From: Sphingopyxis sp. CCNWLW2
Lineage (GTDB): Bacteria; Pseudomonadota; Alphaproteobacteria; Sphingomonadales; Sphingomonadaceae
Assembly (NCBI RefSeq): GCF_037095755.1
Contig: NZ_JBAWKJ010000002.1
Coordinates: 682,001-746,000, forward strand
Direction: 5' to 3'
Length of the DNA: 64,000 nt
Shown: piece after piece, positions 9,256-19,573 of the stretch
How positions within the stretch are numbered: the first letter of the stretch is position 1
Layout: every line of letters begins with the position of its first letter
Notes under the pieces: model-generated
Seen by the model: the letters and a program-made list of their open reading frames with translations, nothing else
The model's database searches: none
Told to the model about the DNA's origin: nothing
Translations under genes and position numbers: made by a program

Positions 9256-10137
9256 TCAGGCGAAAACATCCCCCGACGCGCGCGGTGCGAGAGCGCGATA
9301 AACGCCGACCGGCATCGAGAAGGTAATCATGATGACCGGCAGGTACACGACCGCGGCCATGACGATCATCGTCAGGATCGCGCCCACCGCCGAACCGCCG
9401 AGAATCGCGCCCAGAACGCCGCCGAAGATCATGCCCGCGATCATTGCATAGATGAATATGCCGATCGTGAAGAGCAGATAGAAGCCGACGATCGTCCACT
9501 GCGACGGCCCCGTCAGCCGCCACGATTCACCGAGGCCCGTCACCGGATTGCGCGTCAGCTGATTGGCCATGACAGGACCGGCAACCAGGAAGCGCCCCTG
9601 CACCCACAGTAGGAAAACGATCATCGCGACGTAGAGGATAATTATCAGGAAGATCGCGCCGCCGCCGATCGCGCCCGCTCCGCCCGATTCCAGCATCCCC
9701 GGGGAAAAAGCCCCCATGCCGCCAAGCGCCGCGCCGAAAATCAGCGTCAGGACGAACATGACGATGAAGATGACGATATAGGCGGCGATCATCACCACCA
9801 ACATGCCAAAGGCCAGCGCCGGCCCGGCCTGAAACGCCCAAGCGAAATTCGGCGCCTCTCCGGGGTGCATGCCGCCCCGCCAGATGAGCATCGAAACGCC
9901 GTAAAAAATCACCGCCGCGATCAGCGCGAAAAGAGCAATCTTGCCAAAAGCACCCATCACGAGCGACGGGTCGTTGGGCGCCAGCGCCATTGCCGAGAAA
10001 GTCGATCCAAGGAGCAAATAACCGAGCAGACCGACGACGAGCAGCGCCCCGCCCATCCAGATCAGCATCTGCATCCAATTCGCCTTGAGAAACGCGAAGG
10101 TTTCCGAGAAGGCTGCTCCGATACTCATTTTCGTCAT
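9256..10137 (-). CDS. Multi-pass membrane protein of unknown function (paralogue A)
   Basis: 293 residues, almost entirely hydrophobic with about six membrane helices and Gly/Ala-rich stretches. The N-terminus SIGAAFSETFAFLKAN and the C-terminus YRALAPRASGDVF match in pattern the ends of the neighbouring protein at 10247-10993 ([15 protein letters not shown] and [13 protein letters not shown]), so the two are tandem paralogues. The layout resembles the membrane domain seen in glycerophosphodiester-phosphodiesterase-type and YciC-like proteins, but I cannot assign a function. It is probably co-transcribed with the upstream paralogue, with a gap of 109 bp. Confidence 0.75.
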   Translation of the reverse strand: MTKMSIGAAFSETFAFLKANWMQMLIWMGGALLVVGLLGYLLLGSTFSAMALAPNDPSLVMGAFGKIALFALIAAVIFYGVSMLIWRGGMHPGEAPNFAWAFQAGPALAFGMLVVMIAAYIVIFIVMFVLTLIFGAALGGMGAFSPGMLESGGAGAIGGGAIFLIIILYVAMIVFLLWVQGRFLVAGPVMANQLTRNPVTGLGESWRLTGPSQWTIVGFYLLFTIGIFIYAMIAGMIFGGVLGAILGGSAVGAILTMIVMAAVVYLPVIMITFSMPVGVYRALAPRASGDVFA

Positions 10138-10246
10138 GTCACTTCCCCCTGTTTTTAAACCAGACTCTCACTCCATCCAAGGCGGGCAAAAGCCTGACCG
10201 GCTTCGCCCATTTGCGACACATCATTGTTATTGGCGGTGACCCGCA

Positions 10247-10993
10247 TCACTGAAACACGTCGGACGAAGTCCGCAGCGCGAGCTGGCGATAGGCAGCCGC
10301 CGAAACGGCAATCGACGCCAGGCTGCCGACGGCGCTGAAGACTGCCTCGACGAAGCCGCCCAGCATCCGCCCGAATCCCGGGTCGCTGCCCGCGATGACC
10401 GAGACGACGCCGCCGATGATCAACGCCGCGATCACGATCACCAGCGCAACGAGGAAAAGGAAAAAGAAGATCGCCCAGCCATTGCCTCGCGTCAGGTCCC
10501 AGCTCGTCCGGATCGCCTCGAAGGGGTTGTAGAGGCTGCGGTCGGCCACGGCGGGGGTGACGAGCGCGAGGCGCCCGAGCAAATAGAGGCCGGGGACGAG
10601 CAACAGGATGAAGCCGAGGCCGATCACGATGCCGCACAATATCTGGATCGCAAGCATCGTCGGAAAGAGCGTGAGTGCGAAGGTCAGCGCCTCGCCGACA
10701 CTAGTCCCGGTCCGCGACAGCCAGAGCCGCAGGATTCCCGCCGTGCCGATGAGCGCTGAGAGCGCGATAGCCAGCTGTCCCGGGATCATCTGGCGAAAGC
10801 TTTCGCGAAACGTCTCCATGACCTGATTGAAATCGGCGCCCGCCGCGGGCTCGATCGGCACCGGGCCGAACCATGCGACCGCAAGCGCCGGCAGGAACAG
10901 GAAAACGCCGGCGATCGTGCCGACCAGCGCCGTGTGCGACTTCAGAAGTTGCAGCGTGTCGTCCCACGCGGCGCCCATGTCGAATTTTACCAT
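10247..10993 (-). CDS. Multi-pass membrane protein of unknown function (paralogue B)
   Basis: 248 residues with about six predicted membrane helices, including [16 protein letters not shown] and a strongly hydrophobic [20 protein letters not shown]. The segment [17 protein letters not shown] between helices resembles the conserved loop of YciC/GPDP-type membrane domains. The ATG at 10991-10993 gives the same N-terminal pattern as paralogue A; the open frame to 11158 is unsupported and would run into the lipB promoter. It is divergent from lipB across 133 bp. Confidence 0.75.
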   Translation of the reverse strand: MVKFDMGAAWDDTLQLLKSHTALVGTIAGVFLFLPALAVAWFGPVPIEPAAGADFNQVMETFRESFRQMIPGQLAIALSALIGTAGILRLWLSRTGTSVGEALTFALTLFPTMLAIQILCGIVIGLGFILLLVPGLYLLGRLALVTPAVADRSLYNPFEAIRTSWDLTRGNGWAIFFFLFLVALVIVIAALIIGGVVSVIAGSDPGFGRMLGGFVEAVFSAVGSLASIAVSAAAYRQLALRTSSDVFQ

Positions 10994-11126
10994 TGATACC
11001 CCGTCATTTTTTCGATTTCCCAGTTGCGGCGAAGGTGACGATCTTCGGCGCTCCTGTCCAGCCCTGTCGGCAAGCGCAACGGAGGGTCTTGCGCGAGGCG
11101 CCGCGGCGCGCCAGATAGCCCGCGTA

Positions 11127-11780
11127 ATGCCCCCTCCTTCCCCGCCCGAATGGACCATCAGCCCCGGCCTGACCGATTATGATGCGGCGCTTGCCGACAT
11201 GGAGACGCGCGCCGCTGCGATCCATGCCGGCGAGGCGGGCGAGCGCATCTGGCTGATCGAGCATCCGCCGCTTTATACCGCGGGGACGAGCGCCGATCCC
11301 GCCGAGCTGCTCAATCCGCAATTTCCGGTTTATGATGCCGGGCGCGGCGGCCGCTATACCTATCACGGCCCGGGCCAGCGCGTCGGCTATGTTCAGCTCG
11401 ATCTGACGAAACGCGGGCGCGACGTGCGCGCCTATGTCTCCGCGCTCGAAGGCTGGGTGATCGACGCGCTCGCATTGCTCGGCGTCGAGGCGCGGCGTGC
11501 CGAGGGGCGCATCGGCATCTGGACCGACGACGCCGACGGCCGCGAGGCCAAGATCGGGGCGATCGGGGTGCGCGTGAAGCGCTGGGTGACGATGCACGGC
11601 TTTTCGCTCAACGTCGCGCCCGATCTGGCGCATTTCGGCGGCATCGTGCCGTGCGGCATCGCCGAATTTCCGGTGACGAGCCTCGCGGCGCTCGGCCGGG
11701 CCGCATCCTTTGCCGACGTCGATGCGGCACTCGTGCAAACGCTGCCTGCCTTTCTCGACAAGCTTTCGCCGAAAGACTAG
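11127..11780 (+). CDS. lipB: Octanoyl-(acyl carrier protein) transferase
   Basis: Transfers octanoyl groups from ACP to lipoyl domains of 2-oxoacid dehydrogenases and the glycine cleavage system. 217 residues. The signature RYTYHGPGQ lies at 76-84, the invariant Lys is K142 in AKIGAIG, and the catalytic Cys is C176 in GGIVPCGI. The ATG at 11127 gives normal length; an open frame further upstream overlaps the divergent gene and has no family character. It is followed after 9 bp by a small lipoprotein gene. Confidence 0.95.
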   Translation: MPPPSPPEWTISPGLTDYDAALADMETRAAAIHAGEAGERIWLIEHPPLYTAGTSADPAELLNPQFPVYDAGRGGRYTYHGPGQRVGYVQLDLTKRGRDVRAYVSALEGWVIDALALLGVEARRAEGRIGIWTDDADGREAKIGAIGVRVKRWVTMHGFSLNVAPDLAHFGGIVPCGIAEFPVTSLAALGRAASFADVDAALVQTLPAFLDKLSPKD

Positions 11781-11789
11781 GAACGCCGC

Positions 11790-12134
11790 ATGACCCGCAC
11801 TCTTCTCGCATCGCTCTCCCTGCTCGCACTCGCTGCCTGTGGCGGCGGCGACACCGCCGGCAAGTCGACGACCAAGCTCGACGCAGTCGAGGTTCAGCCG
11901 GGATCGGTGAGCGATTCGATGATCATCCTCGACGATGCGGTCAGCGACGGCACCGCGGTCGACAACAGCGTTCCCGACGATGGCACCAAGAAGGATGCGG
12001 CGAAGACCGACGAAGCGGATACTGCGGATGAGGCTGCGCCCGAAAGCGAAGCCGACGACAATCCCGAAGCGGTCGACATGCCGGTCGCGAAGAAGGCGAT
12101 CACCGCCGATTCCTCCGCGAAAAAGACCGAATAG
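11790..12134 (+). CDS. Small acidic lipoprotein of unknown function
   Basis: 114 residues. A short signal sequence ends in the lipobox LAAC with Cys at residue 17, so the mature protein is lipid-anchored. The rest is almost all Asp, Glu, Ala, Thr and Ser with a few Lys, predicted to be disordered, and has no recognisable domain. It follows lipB by 9 bp and is probably in its transcript. It converges on queE with 2 bp between stops. Confidence 0.75.
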   Translation: MTRTLLASLSLLALAACGGGDTAGKSTTKLDAVEVQPGSVSDSMIILDDAVSDGTAVDNSVPDDGTKKDAAKTDEADTADEAAPESEADDNPEAVDMPVAKKAITADSSAKKTE

Positions 12135-12136
12135 CC

Positions 12137-12769
12137 CTAGCGCAATCCCAGATTTTTGTGCGTCTGCAACGACAGGCGCCAGCGCGGATCGTCCATCACC
12201 AGATCGATGCACGCCTGCACATTGGCGGCGGTGTGCGGATCGTCGAGCGGCTGGACGAGCAGATGCTCGAAATCGAGCGTCGCGAGCCGCGCGATATCGC
12301 TGCCCGGTTGCGGCCAGACGAGTTTCAGCTCGTCACCGCTCGTTTGCACCAGTTCGCTCCCCGCCTTCGGGCTGACGCAAATCCAGTCAATGCTGCGCGG
12401 GACCGGAAAGGTGCCGTTGCTTTCGATCGCGATCGTGAAGCCGCGTTCGTGCAGCGCGTCGATCAGCGGGGCGTCGACCTGCAACATCGGCTCGCCGCCG
12501 GTGAGCACGACATAGCGGTCGTCGCGGCCCCGCCCCCAGCTTTCGGCGATGACTTCGGCCAGCGCGTCCGCCGTTTTATATTTTCCGCCCAAGGTCCCGT
12601 CGGTGCCGACGAAATCGGTGTCGCAGAACTGGCAGACCGCCTTGGCACGATCCTTCTCGCGCCCCGTCCACAAATTGCAGCCGGAAAAGCGGCAGAAGAC
12701 GGCACGGCGTCCTGCCTGTGCGCCCTCACCCTGCAGCGTGAGGAAAATCTCTTTGACGGCGTAGGTCAT
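12137..12769 (-). CDS. queE: 7-carboxy-7-deazaguanine synthase (radical SAM)
   Basis: Makes the 7-deazaguanine core of queuosine from 6-carboxytetrahydropterin. 210 residues. The 4Fe-4S ligands are C31, C46 and C49: a C-x14-C-x2-C arrangement, which replaces the usual radical-SAM CxxxCxxC in this QueE subtype. The LTGGEPMLQ motif binds SAM. The N-terminal EIFLTLQGEG and the C-terminal SLQTHKNLGLR are typical. It follows queC by 4 bp. Confidence 0.94.
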   Translation of the reverse strand: MTYAVKEIFLTLQGEGAQAGRRAVFCRFSGCNLWTGREKDRAKAVCQFCDTDFVGTDGTLGGKYKTADALAEVIAESWGRGRDDRYVVLTGGEPMLQVDAPLIDALHERGFTIAIESNGTFPVPRSIDWICVSPKAGSELVQTSGDELKLVWPQPGSDIARLATLDFEHLLVQPLDDPHTAANVQACIDLVMDDPRWRLSLQTHKNLGLR

Positions 12770-12773
12770 CGGC

Positions 12774-13457
12774 TCAGGCGTAGCGCGTCGGGTCGGCGAG
12801 CCCCGCGTCGGCGAAGCCCTTGGACCGCAAACGGCAACTGTCGCACGACCCGCAATGCAGTCCCTCGGGCGTCGGGTCGTAGCACGACCAGCTCATCCCC
12901 GCGTCCATGCCGAGCCGCGCCGCCTCGGCAGCGATATCGGCCTTGGTCATATGCTGGAGCGGCGCGTGGATATGGAAGTCGACGCCCTTGTCGCCGTCGC
13001 GCGTCGCGAGCGCAGCAAGCTTTTCGAACCCCTGGATGAATTCGGGGCGGCAGTCGGGATAGCCCGAATAATCGAGCGCATTGACGCCGATGACAATGTC
13101 CTGGGCTTGGCGCGCTTCGGCGAGGCCGAGCGTCAGCGACAGGAAGATGAGGTTGCGCGCCGGGACATAGGTGATCGGGACATCGTCGCTAACACCATCC
13201 TTCGGCACGTCGATATCGGCGGTCAGCGCCGAGCCGCCGAACCGGCGAAGGTCGAGCGGTAGCACGATATGTTCGGCCGCGCCGACATAGTTCGCGATGC
13301 GTGTCGCCGATTCCAATTCGACGCGGTGGCGCTGATTATAATCGATCGTGAGCGCGACGATCCGCGCGCCCGCTTCGCGCGCGAGGCCCGCGCAGACCAT
13401 CGAGTCCAGGCCGCCCGACAGGAGGACGATCACCGTTTTTCCGGAAACTTTCTGCAT
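12774..13457 (-). CDS. queC: 7-cyano-7-deazaguanine synthase
   Basis: ATP-dependent enzyme converting 7-carboxy-7-deazaguanine to preQ0. 227 residues. The PP-loop SGGLDS is at 14-19, and four Cys for structural zinc lie in SWSCYDPTPEG and HCGSCDSC near residues 190-207. First gene of queC-queE. queD and queF are not in the window. I looked for a preQ1 aptamer upstream and see none. Confidence 0.96.
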   Translation of the reverse strand: MQKVSGKTVIVLLSGGLDSMVCAGLAREAGARIVALTIDYNQRHRVELESATRIANYVGAAEHIVLPLDLRRFGGSALTADIDVPKDGVSDDVPITYVPARNLIFLSLTLGLAEARQAQDIVIGVNALDYSGYPDCRPEFIQGFEKLAALATRDGDKGVDFHIHAPLQHMTKADIAAEAARLGMDAGMSWSCYDPTPEGLHCGSCDSCRLRSKGFADAGLADPTRYA

Positions 13458-13506
13458 CGGCGCCAGATAGGCCCGCGCCGCGGGGCGCGCAAGTGCTGCG
13501 CCGCAT

Positions 13507-13544
13507 CAAAGAAAATGGGCCGCGAGGCAATTGCCGCACGGCCC
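13507..13544 (-). terminator. Terminator downstream of the DUF3617-like gene
   Basis: On the minus strand GGGCCG (13544-13539) and CGGCCC (13522-13517) close a stem that encloses the perfect palindrome GGCAATTGCC, and ATTTTCTTTG follows. It would separate the 13631-14035 gene from queC. Confidence 0.7.
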
Positions 13545-13630
13545 AGTTCGGCATGACAGCCGTTAGGGAGAAGGGCATATGAAGAAGCCCTCCACCTCGT
13601 TTAACGCAGCATGGTTAATATTTCGTTCGC

Positions 13631-14035
13631 TCAGCAGCCGCCGGTGCGGCGCGCCTCGATCGCCTGCGAAAACGGCCTGCCCTCGGCAATGCCCTGCGTG
13701 TCGATCTGGACGAGCCGGTTCGTTTCGCTGCGGATGCTCGTGCGGCCATGCCCTGCACCGGGGCAGGTATAATGGACGGTCACCGAATTCGGCGTGTCTT
13801 CGATGACATAGCGCGAACAGGTCGAGCGTGGATGCTGGATCTGGATCATCCGCCGCGCGTCGCCGACGCAAATCGTCTGCAACACGGCATCCTTGCCGCG
13901 TTCGCGAAGCTGCCAGCTGCCTTTTTCGAGGCGATCGAGCATCGCCAGCGAAGGCGCCTGCGCCGGAACCGTGCTTGCCGCGGCGCAGCCGAGCGCGATG
14001 AGAGACATTCGCAATGTGGGAGAGAAGATCGCCAT
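13631..14035 (-). CDS. Small exported Cys-containing protein, DUF3617-like
   Basis: 134 residues with an N-terminal hydrophobic signal (MSLIALGCAAASTVPAQA, possibly starting at residue 10). The body begins with LEKGSWQLRERG and then has QTICVGDARRMIQIQH, a Cys-rich core and a C-terminal Cys. This pattern, a residue-GxW opening and paired cysteines in a short periplasmic protein, resembles the DUF3617 family common in sphingomonads. Function is unknown. An isolated gene between hslO and queC. Confidence 0.6.
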   Translation of the reverse strand: MAIFSPTLRMSLIALGCAAASTVPAQAPSLAMLDRLEKGSWQLRERGKDAVLQTICVGDARRMIQIQHPRSTCSRYVIEDTPNSVTVHYTCPGAGHGRTSIRSETNRLVQIDTQGIAEGRPFSQAIEARRTGGC

Positions 14036-14174
14036 TCCACCTATCCATTGGCCGCCCGCGAGCGAGCGAATATGCGACCCTGTTCCCGTTCAGTTAGCAA
14101 GCCAGGGATGCGTTTTCAACCACTTGGCGCTGGACAGCCTCGCCTCGTCGCCGAAATTTGTGGGAATTCCGTCA

Positions 14175-15098
14175 CTATTCCGCGCGATTGTGCGTCGAGA
14201 TTTCATCGAGCGGGATCGGAAAGAAGCGCGAACAAAAGGCGCAGTCGACAACGATCCGGCCATTTTCATCGGCCATGTCGGCACGCTCGACCTCCGGAAA
14301 CTGCGCGAGCACTCCGGCGAAATAGCCGGTGCTGCACCGGCAGCCACGCGACACCCCGATGCCCGGCTCGACGCGCACCTCATCCTCGTGGAACAGCCGC
14401 CAGGCGAGCGTCTCGAGCGACGTCGCCGGATCGGTGAGTTCCTCGTCCTTCAGCGTCGCCGCGATGGTCTTGGCATGCTCCCATTCGGCATTGTCGTGGC
14501 GCACGTGCAACCGGTCGCGGCCGACTTCGCCCTCGGGCAGATGCTGCAAGAGCAATCCGCCGGCGAGGCAGCCCGCCTCGGGATCGTGGCGCGCGGCGAG
14601 CTTGATGAGGCTCGGGATCTGCTCGGACTGCTCGAAATAATGCTCGGCCGCCTCGCCGATCGACGCGCCCTCGAGCGGCACGATGCCCTGATAGCGCTCA
14701 GCGGTCGTCGCCTGATCGAAGGTGATCGCAAGGAAGCCCTCGCCGAACAGCGCGAACAAGGTCGGGTCAGCCCCGACCTCGGCGAGCCGCTCGGCATCGA
14801 ATTTGAGGTAGCCACGCAGTTCGCCGCCGCGATAGTCGCAGACGAGCAGCTCAATGGGGCCGCCGCCGGTCTGCGCCTGCAGCGTCATCTGGCCATTCTC
14901 GTCCTTCAGCGTCGAACCGAGCAGCACGGTCAGCACCAGCGCCTCCGCGAGCAGCTTTTCGGCCACCGGCGGATAATTATGCGCGCCCATGATCGTCTGG
15001 AGCGTCGGCCCGAGCCGCACCAGCCGCCCGCGCACATGACGTTCGGCGATGGTGAACAGCAGGGGCTGGTCGAACCAGGTTTCGATGATTTCACTCAC
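14175..15098 (-). CDS. hslO: Redox-regulated chaperone Hsp33
   Basis: Cytosolic holdase activated by oxidative unfolding. 307 residues. The zinc switch is C253-x-C255 (RGCRC) and C286-xx-C289 (CAFC) near the C-terminus. The N-terminal core has the expected AEALVLTVLLGSTLK stretch. I choose the GTG at 15096-15098, 10 bp after the argF stop and preceded by GAAGA; a longer frame to 15152 would overlap argF and adds a non-family sequence. It is the last gene of argD-argF-hslO. Confidence 0.93.
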   Translation of the reverse strand: MSEIIETWFDQPLLFTIAERHVRGRLVRLGPTLQTIMGAHNYPPVAEKLLAEALVLTVLLGSTLKDENGQMTLQAQTGGGPIELLVCDYRGGELRGYLKFDAERLAEVGADPTLFALFGEGFLAITFDQATTAERYQGIVPLEGASIGEAAEHYFEQSEQIPSLIKLAARHDPEAGCLAGGLLLQHLPEGEVGRDRLHVRHDNAEWEHAKTIAATLKDEELTDPATSLETLAWRLFHEDEVRVEPGIGVSRGCRCSTGYFAGVLAQFPEVERADMADENGRIVVDCAFCSRFFPIPLDEISTHNRAE

Positions 15099-15108
15099 GT
15101 CTTCGAAC

Positions 15109-16032
15109 TCACAATTTTCCGAGCGCCCACAGCAGGATCGACTTCTGCGCATGGACGCGATTTTCGGCTTCGTCCCAGACGCGCGACTGCGGGCCGTCGA
15201 TCACCGCATCGACAACCTCGTCGCCGCGATGCGCGGGAAGGCAATGAAGGAAGATCGCGTCGCCCTTGGCGCCCGTCATCAGCCGTTCGTCGACCTGATA
15301 AGGCGCCATTGCCGCGATCTTGTTGTGCGCATGATCCTGCCCCATCGACACCCAGGTGTCGGTGACGACCAGATCGGCGCCCGCAACGGCTTCGCGCGCG
15401 TCGCGCACGATGTCGATACGCGAGCCCTTGGCGCGCGCGGCTTCGACAAAGTCCGGATCGGGATCATAGCCCTGCGGAACGCCGGCGCGGACGTGGAAAC
15501 CGAACAGCCCCGCTGCCTCGATCAGCGAGGAGAGGACATTGTTGCCATCGCCAAGCCATGCGAGTTCGAGCCCCGGCAACGCCTTGCCGCTCTCGACGAC
15601 CGTCAGCAGATCGGCAACGATCTGGCACGGATGCGACAGGTCGGTCAGGCCGTTGATCACCGGCACGCTCGCATATTCGGCAAGCTCTTCGACTTTCGCA
15701 TGGTCGTCGGTGCGGATCATAATCGCGTCGGCGTAGCGCGACAGTACGCGCGCGGTGTCGGCGATCGTCTCGCCGCGCCCAAGCTGAGTCACGCCCGCGT
15801 CCATGATCATCGGCGTGCCGCCAAGCTGGCGGATCGCGATGTCGAACGAGGCGCGCGTGCGCGTCGAATTCTTCTCGAACACCATCGCGAGCACATGGTC
15901 TGCGAGCGGCGCATCGGCGTCGACCTTGCCCTTTGGCCAGCCGGCGCGCGCCGCCTTGCGATCGATCGCATCGGCGAGCATCGCGGCGACCGCGTCCCCG
16001 CCCGCGTCGGACAGGTTCAGGAAATGCCGCAT
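15109..16032 (-). CDS. argF: Ornithine carbamoyltransferase
   Basis: Condenses ornithine and carbamoyl phosphate to citrulline in arginine biosynthesis. 307 residues. The carbamoyl-phosphate motif STRTR is at 56-60, DLSHPCQ binds the second substrate, and HCLPAHRG (from 263) closes the ornithine site. The start ATG overlaps the last base of the argD stop (TGATG), so translation is coupled. Confidence 0.97.
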   Translation of the reverse strand: MRHFLNLSDAGGDAVAAMLADAIDRKAARAGWPKGKVDADAPLADHVLAMVFEKNSTRTRASFDIAIRQLGGTPMIMDAGVTQLGRGETIADTARVLSRYADAIMIRTDDHAKVEELAEYASVPVINGLTDLSHPCQIVADLLTVVESGKALPGLELAWLGDGNNVLSSLIEAAGLFGFHVRAGVPQGYDPDPDFVEAARAKGSRIDIVRDAREAVAGADLVVTDTWVSMGQDHAHNKIAAMAPYQVDERLMTGAKGDAIFLHCLPAHRGDEVVDAVIDGPQSRVWDEAENRVHAQKSILLWALGKL

Positions 16033-17219
16033 CAGCCTTCGGGCGGCGTGTAGCTCGCCGCGCCCGCTGACAATTTTTCGATGAATTCGGCAATGTGGCT
16101 GTCGTCGATGTTGAGCGGCGGCAGCACGCGCACAACATTCTCGCCCGCCGCGACCGTCAGCAACCCGTGATTGTCGCGCAGATGCGCGACGAACGCGCGG
16201 CTGTCCGAATTGAGCTTGAGCCCGAGCATCAGGCCGACACCGCGGACGCTGTCGAACAGCTGGTCATGGTTGGGGATGAGCTGTTCAAGCGCGCCGCGTA
16301 GACGCTCGCCGGTCGCCTTTACCTGGTCGAGGAAGCCGTCTTCGAGCACGACGTCGAGCACCGCCTGGCCCGCGGCGCAAGCGAGCGGGTTGCCGCCATA
16401 GGTCGAACCGTGGGTGCCGATCACCATACCGCGCGCGGCTTTCTCGGTCGCGAGACACGCGCCCATCGGGAAGCCGCCGCCGATGCCCTTGGCGCTCGCC
16501 ATGATGTCGGGCGTGACGCCGAAATGCTCATAGGCATAGAGGTGGCCGGTCCGCGCGACGCCGCACTGGACTTCGTCGAACACGAGCATCAGGTCGCGCT
16601 TGTCGCAAATGTCGCGCAGCGCCTGCAGGAAAGGCTGCGACGCGGGGCGGATGCCGCCCTCGCCCTGGATCGGCTCGACGAGGAAGCCCGCGGTGTTGTC
16701 GTCGACAAGGTCGAGCGCGGCGTTGATGTCGTCGAACGGCGCATAGGCGAAGCCGGGCAGCAGCGGGTCGAAACCCTTGCGCAGCTTTTCCTGATTGGTC
16801 GCCGAGATCGTGCCGAGCGTGCGGCCGTGGAAGGCGTTGTTGAATGTGATCAGCGTATGTTTTTCGGCATTGCCCGCGCTCGAATGATAGGCGCGCGCGG
16901 TCTTGATCGAACATTCGACCGCTTCAGCGCCCGAGTTGGTGAGGAAGACCGTGTCGGCAAAGGTGTTCTCGACGAGGCGCGCCGCATAGGCTTCGCCCTG
17001 CGGGCTGCCGTAGAGATTCGACACGTGCATCAGCGTCGCGGCCTGATCCTGGATCGCCTTCGTCAGATGCGGGTGGCCATGGCCGAGCAGGTTGACCGCG
17101 ATGCCGCTCGCGAAGTCGAGATAGCGCTCGCCTCGCTCGCCGATCAGATAGGCGCCCTCGCCGCGAACCGGACGTACACCGCAGCGGGGGTATACGGGCA
17201 TCAGCGGCGTGATCGTCAT
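16032..17219 (-). CDS. argD: Acetylornithine/succinylornithine aminotransferase
   Basis: PLP enzyme making N-acetylornithine in arginine synthesis and possibly acting in lysine synthesis. 395 residues, class III aminotransferase. Visible features are [15 protein letters not shown], the Asp of [14 protein letters not shown] and the Schiff-base Lys in [14 protein letters not shown]. The ATG at 17217-17219 has AAAGG at good spacing; an in-frame GTG three codons earlier is less likely. It leads the argD-argF-hslO operon. Confidence 0.95.
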   Translation of the reverse strand: MTITPLMPVYPRCGVRPVRGEGAYLIGERGERYLDFASGIAVNLLGHGHPHLTKAIQDQAATLMHVSNLYGSPQGEAYAARLVENTFADTVFLTNSGAEAVECSIKTARAYHSSAGNAEKHTLITFNNAFHGRTLGTISATNQEKLRKGFDPLLPGFAYAPFDDINAALDLVDDNTAGFLVEPIQGEGGIRPASQPFLQALRDICDKRDLMLVFDEVQCGVARTGHLYAYEHFGVTPDIMASAKGIGGGFPMGACLATEKAARGMVIGTHGSTYGGNPLACAAGQAVLDVVLEDGFLDQVKATGERLRGALEQLIPNHDQLFDSVRGVGLMLGLKLNSDSRAFVAHLRDNHGLLTVAAGENVVRVLPPLNIDDSHIAEFIEKLSAGAASYTPPEG

Positions 17220-17237
17220 GGCAGGCACCTTTCAGTC

Positions 17238-17272
17238 AAAAAGTAAAAGGCGACCCTCCTTGCGGGCCGCCC
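17238..17272 (-). terminator. Terminator downstream of the LLM-type oxidoreductase gene
   Basis: On the minus strand GGCGGCCC (17271-17264) pairs with GGGTCGCC (17256-17249) through one G-U pair, and TTTTACTTTTTGA follows. It separates the oxidoreductase transcript from argD. Confidence 0.75.
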
Positions 17273-17335
17273 TTGGTCGGGCCGCTCCTATACTGCCGCA
17301 GTCCGAGGCGCGTCAACACAGCGCCGCGAGCGCGG

Positions 17336-18322
17336 CTAGAGCGTTTTTGCCGCCTCCATCGTCAGCGCGAGCGAATGTTTGCGCGCATCATGGTCGTACA
17401 TCGACGACGCGATGATCACTTCGTCGACGCCCGTGCGCTCGACAAAGGCCTTGAGCCCCGCCGCAATATCGCCGGCGGTGCCGACCGCCGAACATTGAAG
17501 CACATGGTCGAGGATCGCGCGCGCGTTCGGTGGCAGGCTGTCCTTGTAGCCCGCAAGCGGCGGCTTCATCTTGCCCGGATTGCCCGTGCGCAGCGCGACG
17601 AACGCCTGCTGCTGCGACGAGGCGAGCAGTTCGGCTTCCTCGCGCGTATCGGCTGCGAAGGCGTTGAACGCCGCGGCGGCGTAGGGTTCGGCAAGCTGCG
17701 CCGACGGCTTGAACTGACGGCGATAGATGTCGAGCGCTTCGTCGAGCGCGTCGGGGGCGAAATGGCTGGCGAACGCGTAAGGAAGCCCGAGCATCGCCGC
17801 GAGTTGCGCGCCAAAGGTGCTCGATCCAAGAATCCACAGCGGGATATGCGTACCCGCACCCGGAACCGCGGTGATACCGAGTTGCTCGTCGCCGGCGAGA
17901 AAGCCCTGCAATTCCAGCACGTCCTGCGGAAACTGGCGCTCGTCGCTGGCGAGCGTCCGGCGGAGGGCGCGCGCGACGCGCTGATCCGATCCCGGCGCGC
18001 GCCCCAGACCCAGGTCGATCCGGCCGGGGAACAGGGCTTCGAGCGTCCCGAACTGCTCGGCGATCACCATCGGGGCATGGTTGGGCAGCATGATACCAGC
18101 CGATCCGATGCGAATGCTGTTGGTGGCATGGCCGATATGCGCGAGCACGACCGAGGTCGCGGCGCTCGCGATCCCCGTCATGCCATGATGCTCGGCGACC
18201 CAATAGCGTCCGTAGCCGAGCGCCTCGGCGTGGCGGGCGAGATCGGCGGCATTGGCGAGCGATTGGGAGATCGTGCCGGTGTCGGTCACGGGCACGAGGT
18301 CGAGGAAAGAGAGTTTCGTCAT
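17336..18322 (-). CDS. LLM-class flavin-dependent oxidoreductase
   Basis: 328 residues of the bacterial-luciferase-like TIM-barrel fold, using FMN or F420. Recognisable parts are [51 protein letters not shown] in the usual order, and the [14 protein letters not shown] segment near the end. This subgroup (MsnO8/YhbW-like) has no proven substrate. It stands alone between terminator and the Lrp gene. Confidence 0.9.
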   Translation of the reverse strand: MTKLSFLDLVPVTDTGTISQSLANAADLARHAEALGYGRYWVAEHHGMTGIASAATSVVLAHIGHATNSIRIGSAGIMLPNHAPMVIAEQFGTLEALFPGRIDLGLGRAPGSDQRVARALRRTLASDERQFPQDVLELQGFLAGDEQLGITAVPGAGTHIPLWILGSSTFGAQLAAMLGLPYAFASHFAPDALDEALDIYRRQFKPSAQLAEPYAAAAFNAFAADTREEAELLASSQQQAFVALRTGNPGKMKPPLAGYKDSLPPNARAILDHVLQCSAVGTAGDIAAGLKAFVERTGVDEVIIASSMYDHDARKHSLALTMEAAKTL

Positions 18323-18389
18323 GAAACCGATATGCGGTCGCGGGGACCGCGGTTCAAGCGCACCGCTTCGCGGGCATGGCGAAGAAAAA

Positions 18390-18842
18390 CTATGCCCGCT
18401 CGTCCTTTGGCGAATCCATCAGCACATAGGTGGTGATCGAATGGACCTGCGGAAGCATCCCGAGCACCTCGGTATGGAAATGCTTATATGCCGCCAGATC
18501 CTCGGTCTCGATGCGCAGCAGATACTCGATCGCGCCGGTGATATTGTGGCATTCGCGCACCTCGGGGGCATCCGCCATCGCCGCCTCGAAATCGGCCTGC
18601 GCCTTCTTGGTGTGCGTCGACAGGCCGACGGTCACATAGGCGAGGAAGGTCAGACCAAGCTTCGCCGGGTCGATTCGCGCACGATAGCCCGCGATCACGC
18701 CGCTGCGTTCAAGCTCCTGAACGCGGCGCAGGCACGCCGAGGGCGACAGCCCGACGCGCTCGGCAAGCTCAAGGTTCGAGATTCGCCCGTCGCGCGACAA
18801 TTCATGCAATATCTTGCGGCCAATGGCATCAATCTTGGTCAT
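18390..18842 (-). CDS. Lrp/AsnC-family transcriptional regulator
   Basis: 150 residues: N-terminal helix-turn-helix (about 5-55, [22 protein letters not shown]) and a C-terminal RAM ligand-binding domain (about 68-145). It is divergent from a LysE-family exporter 73 bp away. That arrangement is classical for Lrp-type control of amino-acid export, so it probably senses an amino acid and regulates the exporter. The ligand is not deducible. Confidence 0.93.
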   Translation of the reverse strand: MTKIDAIGRKILHELSRDGRISNLELAERVGLSPSACLRRVQELERSGVIAGYRARIDPAKLGLTFLAYVTVGLSTHTKKAQADFEAAMADAPEVRECHNITGAIEYLLRIETEDLAAYKHFHTEVLGMLPQVHSITTYVLMDSPKDERA

Positions 18843-18915
18843 AGATTGCGTAATCTACCTCATCGACGCCGATCTTTGCAATCCATAGCATCGCAAAACG
18901 CATTATATTGCGCAC

Positions 18916-19506
18916 ATGAACCAGACCACCCTGCTCGCGCTCTCCGCCTTCGCGCTCGTCTCGTCGATCACGCCGGGGCCGAACAATATGATGCTGATGG
19001 CGTCGGGCGCCAATTTCGGGCTGCGCCGTACCGTGCCGCACGCGCTGGGGGTCGGCATCGGCTTCACGCTGATGATCGTCCTCGTCGGCGTCGGGCTGAT
19101 GGGATTGTTCGACCTGTTCCCGGTGCTGAACATCGTGCTCAAGGTGGTCAGCGTCGTCTATCTGCTCTGGCTGGCGTGGAAGATCGCCAACGCTGCCGCG
19201 CCCGACACCGAAAGCGGGGCGCGCGGCAAGCCGATGACTTTCGTGCAGGCCATGCTGTTCCAGTGGGTGAACCCCAAGGCATGGTCGATGGCGCTGACAG
19301 CGATCGCGCTCTACGCCCCCGACCGCAATTTCGGCGCCGTGCTGCTCGTCGCGGTGATCTTCGGCATCATCAACCTGCCCTCGACCAGCCTGTGGGCGGT
19401 GATGGGCCAGGTGATGCGCAGCTGGCTGTCGAGCCCGGCGCGGCTCAAGGCGTTCAACTGGACGATGGCGGCGTTGCTCGTCGGATCGCTCGCGCTCCTG
19501 ATCTGA
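18916..19506 (+). CDS. LysE/RhtB-family amino-acid exporter
   Basis: 196-residue inner-membrane protein with about six helices. The family signature SSITPGPNNMMLMASG lies near the N-terminus and the central FVQAMLFQWVNPKAWSMAL is typical. It probably exports an amino acid or related metabolite, under the divergent Lrp-type regulator. Confidence 0.93.
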   Translation: MNQTTLLALSAFALVSSITPGPNNMMLMASGANFGLRRTVPHALGVGIGFTLMIVLVGVGLMGLFDLFPVLNIVLKVVSVVYLLWLAWKIANAAAPDTESGARGKPMTFVQAMLFQWVNPKAWSMALTAIALYAPDRNFGAVLLVAVIFGIINLPSTSLWAVMGQVMRSWLSSPARLKAFNWTMAALLVGSLALLI

Positions 19507-19573
19507 CCCGATTGCAAGGTTGCTAAGCGCAACCTATGCACGGCGCTCCCCTCTTCTGACCGGAGAACAGAGC

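Noticed and set aside
13458-13630. Possible preQ1 riboswitch before queC
   Set aside because: No short H-type pseudoknot pattern or A-rich tail; only the upstream gene's terminator is seen.
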